From NCBI GenBank assembly GCA_035477115.1, contig DATIKW010000030.1, forward strand, positions 40,541-104,540: a stretch of 64,000 nucleotides of DNA, read 5' to 3'. Positions within the stretch are counted from its first letter, which is position 1. Each line of letters opens with the position of its first letter. The notes beneath the pieces are model-generated. The model was not told the DNA's origin, made no database searches, and saw nothing but the letters and a program-made list of their open reading frames with translations. The translations under genes and the position numbers were made by a program. This DNA comes from UBA995 sp035477115. Its GTDB lineage: Bacteria; Bacillota; Sulfobacillia; UBA995. Shown here piece after piece: positions 8,351 to 16,123 of the stretch.

Positions 8351-8773
8351 ATGCGACGTAAGGCGCGGGAAGTCGCATTCAAGGTCCTGTTCCAGGTGGA
8401 CGTCGGCGGGGCCGACCCCGGCGAAGCATTGGCACGGGAAGGCACTGAGGCCAAGCTGCCTCCGGCGTCGACCGAGTTTGCAGGTCGCCTGGTAAGAGGC
8501 GTCCTGGCGACCGTGGGTGAACTGGACTCGCTCATCGGCCGGCATGCGCGAGAGTGGAGCACGGAGCGGATGAGCGCCGTCGACCGTAATCTGCTGCGGT
8601 TGTCAACTTTCGAGTTGGCCCATTGCCCGGATGTGCCGGTTGCCGTGGCTATCAATGAGTCCGTGGAATTAGCCAAAATATTCAGCAGTGAAGAGGCGGC
8701 GAGGTTCATCAACGGCATCCTGGGCCAGTTGGCCGAGGCCCTTCGACCCGGCTCGCCTGGCGAAGATTCGTAA
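8351..8773 (+). CDS. nusB: Transcription antitermination factor NusB
   Basis: 140 residues, all-helical, with the family start MRRKAREVAFKVLFQVD and the ending LPVAVAINESVELAK...FINGILG-type motif (residues 95-127). NusB with NusE binds boxA RNA to allow antitermination on rRNA operons. It lies seven bases after the DUF2273 gene, an arrangement common in Clostridia where it heads the folD-xse-ispA-dxs block. Confidence 0.97.
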   Translation: MRRKAREVAFKVLFQVDVGGADPGEALAREGTEAKLPPASTEFAGRLVRGVLATVGELDSLIGRHAREWSTERMSAVDRNLLRLSTFELAHCPDVPVAVAINESVELAKIFSSEEAARFINGILGQLAEALRPGSPGEDS

Positions 8774-8877
8774 TCGCTCGAATCCGACGGTTACGGCTCA
8801 TTTTTGCGGTATGCTGTGAGCGCAGGGCGCTACTCCGGCGCCCGCCTCGTTCCACGACCGGGGGAGATCCAATAGCG

Positions 8878-9735
8878 ATGGGAGAGTCGGGCATGTTCAA
8901 GATCAGGGAGCGCCGGGACCTGACGCCGGTTACCAAGCTGTTCCAGGTCGAAGCCCCGCTGGTCGCCGGGAAGGCCCAGCCGGGGCAGTTCGTCATAGTC
9001 AGGGTTGATGAGACCGGCGAACGCATTCCCCTGACCGTGGCGGGAGTGGACCAGACCGCGGGCACAGTGACGATCGTCGTTCAGGAAGTGGGCAAGACCA
9101 GCGGTCAGATCGGTCGCCTTCGCCCGGGTGAAGGCTTTCGGGACTTCGTGGGTCCCCTGGGGCGCCCGGCCGAGCCGCTGCTGGCCAAGACGGGGCGGGT
9201 AGTGATGGTGGCAGGCGGCTTCGGCGTCGCCCCTGTCCTGCCCATAGCCGGACTCCTCCGCGAACGGGGGGTTCACGTCACGTCGATCATGGGAGCACGG
9301 ACCAGCGACCTCCTGATCTTGGAGGAGGAACTGGCCGCGGTGTCCGATGAAGTCTTGATCGCCACGGACGACGGGTCCCGGGGTACCCGGGGGTTCGTCA
9401 CCCACGTCTTGCAGCGACTGATCGACGAAGGGGATGAGATTGACCAGGTGATCGCCATCGGCCCCATGGCCATGATGCGGGCGGTCGTCGACCTGACGCG
9501 AAAAGTGGGCCTGCCCACCCTGGTCAGCGTCGACCCGGTGATGGTCGATGGGACGGGGATGTGCGGTGCTTGCCGGTTGACGGTGAACGGTCAGGTCAAG
9601 TTCGGGTGTGTCGACGGCCCGCTGTTCGATGGACACCAGGTGGATTTCGCCGAGCAATTACAGCGGGGGAAGATGTACGCCGATGAAGAACGCGTGGCCC
9701 TCGACGCGTGGCGGTGCGGAGGTGGCTGTCGGTGA
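8878..9735 (+). CDS. nfnA: NfnA-type FAD/[2Fe-2S] subunit of ferredoxin:NADP(H) oxidoreductase
   Basis: 285 residues. An FAD-binding RIPLTVAG motif near residue 44, an NAD-binding GGFGVAPVLPIAG near residue 112 and a C-terminal cluster GMCGACRLTV...FGCVDGP (about 226-248) for [2Fe-2S] show a dihydroorotate-dehydrogenase-electron-transfer-like subunit. With the next gene it forms the NADH-dependent reduced ferredoxin:NADP+ oxidoreductase (NfnAB), a bifurcating enzyme; 'sulfide dehydrogenase subunit' is an older name. ATG 8878 follows GGGGAG; ATG 8893 is an alternative. Which reaction runs in vivo is inferred. Confidence 0.88.
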   Translation: MGESGMFKIRERRDLTPVTKLFQVEAPLVAGKAQPGQFVIVRVDETGERIPLTVAGVDQTAGTVTIVVQEVGKTSGQIGRLRPGEGFRDFVGPLGRPAEPLLAKTGRVVMVAGGFGVAPVLPIAGLLRERGVHVTSIMGARTSDLLILEEELAAVSDEVLIATDDGSRGTRGFVTHVLQRLIDEGDEIDQVIAIGPMAMMRAVVDLTRKVGLPTLVSVDPVMVDGTGMCGACRLTVNGQVKFGCVDGPLFDGHQVDFAEQLQRGKMYADEERVALDAWRCGGGCR

Positions 9736-11144
9736 CGAAGTCTGAGCCGGTTAGAAAACCAGTCAAGCGCCCCCGGGTATCCATGCCGGAGCAGGACCCC
9801 CGCGAACGCGTCCGCAACTTCCGAGAGGTCCCATCCGGCTATACGCCCCAGATGGCCATCGAAGAGGCTGAGCGATGTCTCGCCTGCAAGAACCGGGAAT
9901 GCGTGGCCGGTTGCCCGGTAGAGGTGGATATCCCGCTGATGGTCCGCCTGGTGGCGGAGGGGAAGTTCCTCGAAGCCTATAGGGTGGTCAGGGAAACCAA
10001 CAGCCTGCCGGCGGTTTGCGGCCGGGTATGTCCCCAGGAGGAGCAGTGCGAGATCAAGTGCGTCCTGGGACGCAAGGGTGAACCGGTGGCCATCGGACGG
10101 CTTGAGCGCTTCGTCGCCGATTATGCTCTGGAGCGTGGCGCCACTGAACTCCCCCAGCCCAGCCCCCGGCCGGGCCGGGTGGCCATCGTCGGGTCGGGTC
10201 CGGCCGGCCTGACGGCCGCAGGCGACTTGATAAAGCTTGGCTACCAGGTGACCATCTTCGAAGCCCTGCATGCGCCGGGCGGCGTGCTCATGTATGGCAT
10301 TCCCGAATTCCGTCTGCCCAAAGCGACGGTGCACGCGGAAGTGGACCTGCTCAGGGCGATGGGAGTCAGGCTCGAACTCGATGTCGTGGTCGGGCGGACC
10401 ATCACCGTGGACGAACTCATGGGCGACGGGTACCAGGCGGTGTTCTTGGGCACCGGGGCAGGACTGCCTTCTTTCATGAACATCCCCGGCGAGACGCTGA
10501 ATGGGGTGTATTCGGCCAACGAGTTCCTCACCCGTACCAACTTGATGAAAGCTTACCTCTTTCCCCAGCACGACACCCCGATCAGGGTGGGACGCCGGGT
10601 AGCGGTCGTGGGCGGTGGGAACGTGGCTATGGACGCCGTCCGCTGTGCCATCCGCCTGGGGGCCGAGGAAGGCATCATCGTATATCGCCGTTCGGAGACG
10701 GAAATGCCCGCGCGTAAGGAAGAGATCCATCACGCGGCCGACGAAGGGGTCATCTTCCGTACGCTGACCAACCCCGTGCGCATCCTGGGCGGCCAGGGGG
10801 GATGGGTGAAGTCGCTGGAATGCGTGCGTATGGAGTTGGGCGAACCGGATGCGTCGGGTCGCCGCCGGCCCATTCCCGTGCCCGGGTCCGAATTCAGCCT
10901 GGAAGTGGACACGGTGGTGATGGCCCTGGGGACGAGCCCGAACCCCATCATCCACCAGACCACCCCGGGGCTTTCCACCAACCGGTGGGGCTGCATTGTG
11001 GCCGATGAGGCGACGGGACTGACCAGCCGTCCGGGCGTGTATGCCGGCGGCGACGCCGTGACCGGCGCCGCAACGGTCATTCTGGCCATGGGTGCGGGCA
11101 AACGTGCGGCGACATCGATTCACCGCCAGCTTGAGAACCTCTAG
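9732..11144 (+). CDS. nfnB: NfnB-type subunit / glutamate synthase small-subunit homologue
   Basis: 470 residues. Two N-terminal cysteine groups (ERCLACKNRECVAGCPV near residue 40; CGRVCPQEEQCEIKC near residue 90) bind [4Fe-4S] clusters. GSGPAGLTAAGDL (about 155) binds FAD and GGGNVAMDAVR (about 295) binds NADP. I use GTG 9732, which overlaps the nfnA stop and follows GGAGGTGG, rather than upstream starts inside nfnA. GltD has the same architecture, but the coupled nfnA gene and absence of a GltB large subunit point to NfnB. Confidence 0.88.
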   Translation: MTKSEPVRKPVKRPRVSMPEQDPRERVRNFREVPSGYTPQMAIEEAERCLACKNRECVAGCPVEVDIPLMVRLVAEGKFLEAYRVVRETNSLPAVCGRVCPQEEQCEIKCVLGRKGEPVAIGRLERFVADYALERGATELPQPSPRPGRVAIVGSGPAGLTAAGDLIKLGYQVTIFEALHAPGGVLMYGIPEFRLPKATVHAEVDLLRAMGVRLELDVVVGRTITVDELMGDGYQAVFLGTGAGLPSFMNIPGETLNGVYSANEFLTRTNLMKAYLFPQHDTPIRVGRRVAVVGGGNVAMDAVRCAIRLGAEEGIIVYRRSETEMPARKEEIHHAADEGVIFRTLTNPVRILGGQGGWVKSLECVRMELGEPDASGRRRPIPVPGSEFSLEVDTVVMALGTSPNPIIHQTTPGLSTNRWGCIVADEATGLTSRPGVYAGGDAVTGAATVILAMGAGKRAATSIHRQLENL

Positions 11145-11160
11145 ACGGAGGGATGTAGTG

Positions 11161-12009
11161 ATGCCGGCCCGAGTCATCAGTGGGAAGCAAGTCGCGGCTG
11201 AGATTCGCCAGGCGCTTTCGGGCAGGGTCGAAGCTTTGCGCGCCCGGGGAGTCGTACCCGGCCTCGGCGTGATCCTCGTGGGCGACGATCCCGCATCGCA
11301 CTCCTACGTTAAGAGCAAGGAGAAAGCTTGCCACGAGCTGACCTTGCACTCGGTGGTCCGGCGGATGCCAGCCGGTGCCGGCCAGCAAGAAGTGATCGCG
11401 CAGGTCGAGGCGTTCAACGGCGATCCAGCCATCCATGGGATACTCGTCCAGCTTCCGTTGCCCGACCAGATCGATGAGCAGGCGGTCATCCTCGCCATCC
11501 GCCCGGAGAAGGACGTGGATGGGTTCCATCCCGTCAATGTCGGCAACCTGCACATCGGATCGCGCTGCTTCGTCCCGTGCACCCCCGCCGGGGTCATGGA
11601 GTTGATCGATCGCTCCGGCTTCGAGCTGAAGGGCACCCATGCGGTGGTCGTCGGCCGCAGCAATATCGTGGGCAAGCCCGTGGCCATGTTGCTCCTGTCC
11701 CGCCACTCCACGGTGACCATGTGTCACTCCCGGACCCGGGACCTGCCGGCGGTCACCCGGACCGCCGACGTGCTCGTCGCAGCGGTGGGTAAGGCGGAGC
11801 TGATCAAGGGCGATTGGATCAAGCCAGGGGCGGTGGTCATCGACGTCGGCGTGAACCGCCTGGGAGATCGTCTGGTAGGCGACGTCGACTTCGCCTCCGC
11901 CTCCCCGGTTGCGGGTTTCATCACGCCGGTGCCGGGCGGGGTCGGCCCCATGACCATCACCATGCTGATCAAGAACTCGATCGAGGCGGCAGAGCGGACC
12001 CTGGGGTGA
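11161..12009 (+). CDS. folD: Bifunctional methylene-THF dehydrogenase/methenyl-THF cyclohydrolase
   Basis: 282 residues. Active-site sequence GDDPASHSYVKSKEKA (about residues 41-56, with catalytic Tyr and Lys), GRSNIVGKP (about 166) of the Rossmann fold and ITPVPGGVGPMTI near the end are diagnostic. FolD interconverts one-carbon units on tetrahydrofolate in the cytoplasm. Start ATG 11161 lies after GGAGGG; the open frame extends upstream into nfnB but has no family match there. Confidence 0.97.
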   Translation: MPARVISGKQVAAEIRQALSGRVEALRARGVVPGLGVILVGDDPASHSYVKSKEKACHELTLHSVVRRMPAGAGQQEVIAQVEAFNGDPAIHGILVQLPLPDQIDEQAVILAIRPEKDVDGFHPVNVGNLHIGSRCFVPCTPAGVMELIDRSGFELKGTHAVVVGRSNIVGKPVAMLLLSRHSTVTMCHSRTRDLPAVTRTADVLVAAVGKAELIKGDWIKPGAVVIDVGVNRLGDRLVGDVDFASASPVAGFITPVPGGVGPMTITMLIKNSIEAAERTLG

Positions 12010-12018
12010 TGGAGGTCG

Positions 12019-13248
12019 ATGTCTGTTCCGCCGCGAACGAACGTACTGTCGGTTGCGGAGGTCACCCGCAGAATTCGCCTTCGGCTGGAGGGCGACCCCT
12101 CTCTGGCTCAAGTGTGGATCAGGGGTGAGATATCGAACTATCGGCCTCACGTCTCGGGGCACGCGTACTTCACCCTGAAGGACAGTCAGGCCAGCTTGCG
12201 CTGCGTGATGTTTCGCGGTCGCGCCGTCGAGCTGCCCTTTCAGCTAGCCAATGGGCTGGCGGCTATCGTTCAAGGCAGGATAGGCGTATACGACCGCGAC
12301 GGCGCTTACCAGCTTTACGTCGAGCAGGTGATGCCGGATGGGGTCGGGTCGGCATTCCTGGCCTTCGAGCAGTTGAAGGCCCGCCTGGACAAGGAGGGGC
12401 TGTTCGCTGCAGGACGCAAGCGCCGGTTGCCGCGTTTTCCTCGGGCCGTAGGCGTGGTTACCTCGCCTTCCGGAGCCGCCCTCCGCGACATCCTCACCGT
12501 GAGCCGCCGGAGATATCCCGGCGTGCGCCTGATACTGGCTCCCGCGGCGGTCCAGGGCGAGAGCGCTGCCGCTGAGGTCGCCCGGGGCATTGCTCTCGTA
12601 TCCCAGGTCGCGGAGGTCGATGTGGTCATCGTCGCCCGGGGCGGCGGCTCGCTCGAGGAACTCTCCGCCTTCAACTCGGAGTTGGTGGCGCGGGCCATCC
12701 ACGCCTCGCCGATCCCCGTGGTATCGGCGGTGGGGCATGAGACCGACTTCACCATAGCCGACCTGGTGGCGGATGTGCGGGCGCCCACCCCATCGGCGGG
12801 CGCGGAAATCAGCGTCCCCTCCCGGGGAGAACTCAAGCAGCATCTGTCTTCGTTGACCCGCAGGGGCCTGGCCGCCCTCGCCGAGACGGTGGCGGCGCAG
12901 CGCGAACGCTTGCGCCGGGCGATGGGGAGCGTGGGCTTGGTGCGCGCGCCCGACCGGCTGTCCGGCATGCGGCAGCGAATTGACCAGCTTTCCCGGCAAC
13001 TCGCGTCCACGGCAACTCACCGGCGCGAACGGGCCGGCGATCGCGTTCAGTCGCTGATAGGGCGAATGCACGGGCTCTCGCCCCTGGCGACGCTGGCGAG
13101 GGGCTATGCGATCTGCCGCGACCTGCCCTCGGGGAAGCTGATCCGGTCGGCCCGCGTCCTGACGGGCGGCGACCGGATTGCACTTGAGTTCGTAGATGGC
13201 GCGGCCGAGTGCCTGGTGGATCGAGTGCGCGCTCGTGAGGGAGGCTGA
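12019..13248 (+). CDS. xseA: Exodeoxyribonuclease VII large subunit
   Basis: 409 residues: an N-terminal OB-fold (VWIRGEISNYRPHVSGHAYFTLKD-like, residues 28-55), the nuclease core with GVVTSPSGAALRDIL (about 147) and VIVARGGGSLEEL (about 200), and a C-terminal helical region. Degrades single-stranded DNA with XseB. ATG start 9 bases after folD with GGAGGTCG upstream. Confidence 0.97.
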   Translation: MSVPPRTNVLSVAEVTRRIRLRLEGDPSLAQVWIRGEISNYRPHVSGHAYFTLKDSQASLRCVMFRGRAVELPFQLANGLAAIVQGRIGVYDRDGAYQLYVEQVMPDGVGSAFLAFEQLKARLDKEGLFAAGRKRRLPRFPRAVGVVTSPSGAALRDILTVSRRRYPGVRLILAPAAVQGESAAAEVARGIALVSQVAEVDVVIVARGGGSLEELSAFNSELVARAIHASPIPVVSAVGHETDFTIADLVADVRAPTPSAGAEISVPSRGELKQHLSSLTRRGLAALAETVAAQRERLRRAMGSVGLVRAPDRLSGMRQRIDQLSRQLASTATHRRERAGDRVQSLIGRMHGLSPLATLARGYAICRDLPSGKLIRSARVLTGGDRIALEFVDGAAECLVDRVRAREGG

Positions 13249-13253
13249 GAGAA

Positions 13254-13487
13254 GTGCCGGATCTGGCGCGCTTTGAACCCGCTCTGGCTCGACTCGAGCA
13301 GATCGTACGGGAACTGGAAGAAGGCGACCTCGTGCTGGAACGGGGGCTGGCGCTGTACGAGGAAGGCGTCCTGCTTGCCCGCGAGTGCGCGGCCATCCTG
13401 GATGTGGTCGATCGCCGAATTGAAGTCCTGAGCGAGGGAGCCGACGGGGTCACCCTCCGCCCCCTTGAACCCACCGGTGAGGAGTGA
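13254..13487 (+). CDS. xseB: Exodeoxyribonuclease VII small subunit
   Basis: 77 residues, acidic, helical, with FEPALARLEQIVRELEEGDLVLERGLALYEEG, the classic XseB sequence. GTG start, five bases after xseA. Several XseB chains coat one XseA. Confidence 0.95.
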   Translation: MPDLARFEPALARLEQIVRELEEGDLVLERGLALYEEGVLLARECAAILDVVDRRIEVLSEGADGVTLRPLEPTGEE

Positions 13488-13490
13488 GGG

Positions 13491-14324
13491 ATGAGCAGGC
13501 TCCCCAAGTGGGCGTCCTTCCTGGAGGATGAATTGGACCGGATCCTCCCCCCGGCAACCGAGTCTCCCGCGCAGCTGCATGCGGGGATGCGCTATGCCAT
13601 GCTGGGAAATGGGAAACGGCTCCGCGGCTGCATTGCGTTGGCCTCAAGTTTCGCCGCCGCCGGAGACCTCCGCGCCGGCCTGCCGGCTGCGCTGGCGATT
13701 GAGCTCGTCCACGGCTACTCCCTCGTCCACGATGACCTTCCCGCGATGGACGACTCTGCCTGGAGACGGGGGCAGCCCAGCCTGCACATCGCCTTTGATG
13801 ACTGCACCGCCATACTGGCCGGTGACGCGTTGCTCACCCTTGCCTTTGAGGTGCTCGTTCGACCACCGGCCGGCGAGCGTGCCTTGCGGTGTGTGGCCGA
13901 ACTGGCTCGGGCGGCGGGTTCCCGGGGGATGGTGGGGGGACAGTACCATGACACCACCTCCGGCGAGCATGGGCCTGCCCGGAGCGAGATCGACCGGCTC
14001 AAGACCGCCTCGCTCTTCGCGGCGGCGGCTCGCTGCGGCGGGATCATGGCCGGCGCCGACGTCACCCAACTCCATGCCCTACACGACTACGGCGACGCAT
14101 TTGGCATGGCGTACCAGCTCCTGGACGATCTTCAGGATCGCGAGGAAGATCTGGCTGCAGGCTGTGGCAATCCCCTGGTCGAACAGGATGAGGCCGCGGT
14201 CCGCAAGTGCCTGCTGGGGTACGTGACGGCGGCGAGGCAAGCTGCGGGCCGCCTTGGCACCCGGGCAGGCTATCTGACGGATATCCTGGACCGCCTCGAC
14301 ATCGGGGAGGAACCGCCTGGATGA
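13491..14324 (+). CDS. ispA: Polyprenyl (farnesyl) diphosphate synthase
   Basis: 277 residues. First aspartate motif LVHDDLPAMDD (about residue 80) and second QLLDDLQDREED (about 207), with GGQYHD between, define a short-chain trans-prenyltransferase that builds farnesyl/geranyl diphosphate from IPP and DMAPP. It is in the same transcription unit as dxs, which makes the precursor. Overlaps the next gene by four bases. Confidence 0.95.
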   Translation: MSRLPKWASFLEDELDRILPPATESPAQLHAGMRYAMLGNGKRLRGCIALASSFAAAGDLRAGLPAALAIELVHGYSLVHDDLPAMDDSAWRRGQPSLHIAFDDCTAILAGDALLTLAFEVLVRPPAGERALRCVAELARAAGSRGMVGGQYHDTTSGEHGPARSEIDRLKTASLFAAAARCGGIMAGADVTQLHALHDYGDAFGMAYQLLDDLQDREEDLAAGCGNPLVEQDEAAVRKCLLGYVTAARQAAGRLGTRAGYLTDILDRLDIGEEPPG

Positions 14325-14767
14325 ACCCCATCCTGCTCACGTCCGTAGCCGCCTGGTTGATCGCCCAGGTCGGCAAGGTGGTGGTCGCGTGGATCCGCAC
14401 TCGCACGGTGGAACTCAGACTGCTGACCACCACCGGCGGCATGCCCAGCGCCCACTCGGCCCTTGTGGCGTCTTTGACGGTCGGCGTGGGGCTGGCGGAG
14501 GGCACGGGCAGCCCTGTATTCGCCGTCGCCTTCGTGTTCTCGATGATCGTGTTCTACGACGCGGCCGGCGTCCGGAGGGCCGCCGGGGAACAGGCGGAAG
14601 TCCTCAATCAAATGCTCCGCGATCTGTACATCGACCACGAGTTCCGGCCGGAACGCCTCCGCGAGTTGCTCGGCCACACTCCGGTCGAAGTCCTGGCCGG
14701 CATCGGGCTCGGCGGGCTGCTGGCGTGGACCGGCTGGCTGCTGGGCCGGGGCGCCCCGGGCGGTTGA
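14321..14767 (+). CDS. Divergent PAP2 family protein
   Basis: 148 residues with the family signature TTGGMPSAHSALVASLTVGVG (residues 40-60) followed by YDAAGVRRAAGEQAEVLN (about 85-102) and hydrophobic helices at both ends. The PSAHS element corresponds to the phosphatase motif of PAP2/haloperoxidase-like enzymes; substrates of this small branch (YuiD-like) are not established, although isoprenoid or lipid phosphates are plausible from its place between ispA and dxs. Start ATG overlaps ispA. Confidence 0.88.
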   Translation: MNPILLTSVAAWLIAQVGKVVVAWIRTRTVELRLLTTTGGMPSAHSALVASLTVGVGLAEGTGSPVFAVAFVFSMIVFYDAAGVRRAAGEQAEVLNQMLRDLYIDHEFRPERLRELLGHTPVEVLAGIGLGGLLAWTGWLLGRGAPGG

Positions 14768-14795
14768 GCAGGGGCCAACAGCGTACGAAACGGAT

Positions 14796-14825
14796 GTTGG
14801 GGGGGGGTTCCGAACCCGCCCCAAC
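14796..14825. repeat. Degenerate copy of the dispersed palindrome
   Basis: Thirty bases with right arm GAACCCGCCCCAAC and a left arm that has become a run of nine G. It departs from the other five copies in the arm ends (GTTGG/CCAAC in place of GTAGG/CCTAC, so pairing is kept there) and by one extra base. The compensated change at the outer arm suggests the hairpin, not only the DNA sequence, is maintained. Lies between the PAP2-like gene and the putative OLE RNA. Confidence 0.8.
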
Positions 14826-14869
14826 AATCATCACCGCACGCCGGTCGGCTTGTCGCCCGCGGAACCTTA

Positions 14870-15480
14870 TGCTATCATGAATCGTGCGGCGGCCGGCTCA
14901 CAGCCGGCCCGCAGCATCAAGAATGTCCTGAGGTGGGTGGCGCAGTATCCTGAGTCGGTCTCACCATCCCTGAAGGCGGGGCTAAAAATCCGTCGAGGGC
15001 ACATCGATGAAGTTCCTGGTGCCGCTTGCCGACGCCCAGTCGGAAGCCGGCGCTGGGAGTTAAGGAGGGGGGGCGATCTACAATGGCATGTAGGCGTGGA
15101 CCCTTCCTCCGCGGAGAGCCCCGGGGCGGCGGGTTTCCAGCCGCCGGGGTCCGGGGTTGAACCTGCATCCGGAGGCACCGAATGCAGTGTAGCCTGCCCT
15201 GCGTGGGCTGAGTGGAGGCGGAAGCGACAAACTCAGCCGGCAATAGGGGCTAGGGGATGGCCGGGGCTGTCGAGGAAAACTCCTAGGCTGTCGGGCAACA
15301 TCGTACCCGGGCAGGCCGGGGATTATAGTGTGGGCTAAGTGGCAATCCAGCACCGCGTTCGGCGACGGCCGCGGGGCGATCGTAAAGGGAAACCGCCGGC
15401 CCGGCAACGGGACGGTGATCGTCAGGGAAAGCCTGCTGGACCTCAAGCCACAATGTTTACCCGGCCTGCTGCCACTCACC
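14870..15480 (+). ncRNA. ole: OLE RNA (ornate, large, extremophilic) candidate
   Basis: A roughly 610-base stretch with no credible protein sits exactly where OLE RNA lies in other Bacillota: after ispA and before the OLE-associated protein gene and dxs. It is full of stable structure: GGCCGGCT/AGCCGGCC with a 3-base loop (14891-14909), CTACA/TGTAG around 15079-15094, and CCCCGG + GGCGGC closing on GCCGCC + CCGGGG (15119-15156). An adenine-rich GAGGAAAACTC lies near 15275. OLE is a membrane-associated ribonucleoprotein RNA tied to stress tolerance. Ends are approximate. I could not align it to the published consensus from memory, so identity rests on position, size, structure and the adjacent partner gene. 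Confidence 0.8.
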
Positions 15481-15505
15481 CTGGTTTTCCTCACGTCCGA
15501 GGGAG

Positions 15506-16123
15506 ATGGGGCGAGCGTTGGGAAGGACGACCGGTAAAGGCGAGGCGGAGCGGCATGGTCGCCGCCTCGCCCTGTTGTTTGTGATAACCTTCGGGTCGGC
15601 TTTGCTGACGGGCCTGTTGGCCCGGCAAGTCATCGCCGAACTGCCTGTGCTGCCGGCGCTTGCCGTCATGGCCGTCATCGTTGCCCTGGGGGTGGTCGGC
15701 GACGGCATCGGGGTTGCGGTCACGCGGGCCCACGAGCCACCCTTCCGGGCGATGGCGGCGCGGCGGCTACCGGGGGCTCGGCATTCGCTCTACCTGCTGC
15801 GCAATGCTGACCGGGTGGCGAGTCTCGGTTCGGATGTGATTGGCGATATCGCGAGCACGGTGAGCGGTGCGGCTGCGATCGCCATGCTCTTCCTCATCAC
15901 CGGCGGAGAGACGGCAGGCGACGGCCTGGCCGGGTTCATGGTCGTGGCCGGCGTCGCCGCGCTGACCGTAACTGCCAAAGCCTGGGGCAAGCGCTTCGCC
16001 ATCCGCGAAGCCAATACCGTGATCCGTCACCTGGGCCTCGCCATGTACTGGGGCGAGCGGCTGCTCCACCCGCGCCGGGCAGCTCAGGGACAGCGTGGCC
16101 GGGAGAAACGGAGTCCGAGTTGA
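15506..16123 (+). CDS. oapA: OLE-associated membrane protein OapA
   Basis: 205 residues, with hydrophobic helices at about 20-40, 46-68, 110-135 and 142-160. The central block IGVAVTRAHEPPFRAMAARR...SLYLLRNADRVASLGSDVIGDIASTVSGAA is, as I recall it, typical of the OLE-associated protein family, including the acidic residues of the GD-I-G and S-D-V-I-G-D segments. OapA anchors OLE RNA to the membrane. ATG 15506 sits close to GAGGGAG; a TTG at 15518 is a possible alternative. Its stop overlaps the TTG start of dxs. Confidence 0.88.
   Translation: MGRALGRTTGKGEAERHGRRLALLFVITFGSALLTGLLARQVIAELPVLPALAVMAVIVALGVVGDGIGVAVTRAHEPPFRAMAARRLPGARHSLYLLRNADRVASLGSDVIGDIASTVSGAAAIAMLFLITGGETAGDGLAGFMVVAGVAALTVTAKAWGKRFAIREANTVIRHLGLAMYWGERLLHPRRAAQGQRGREKRSPS

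Noticed and set aside
9591..11177. 528-codon minus-strand frame opposite nfnB
   Set aside because: Antisense shadow; histidine/arginine-rich, no motif, whereas the plus strand carries clear cofactor-binding motifs.
14850..15338. Open reading frame of 162 codons in the OLE region
   Set aside because: Composition is proline/arginine/glycine-rich without any motif, it has no ribosome binding site, and it runs through several strong hairpins; better explained as structured RNA.
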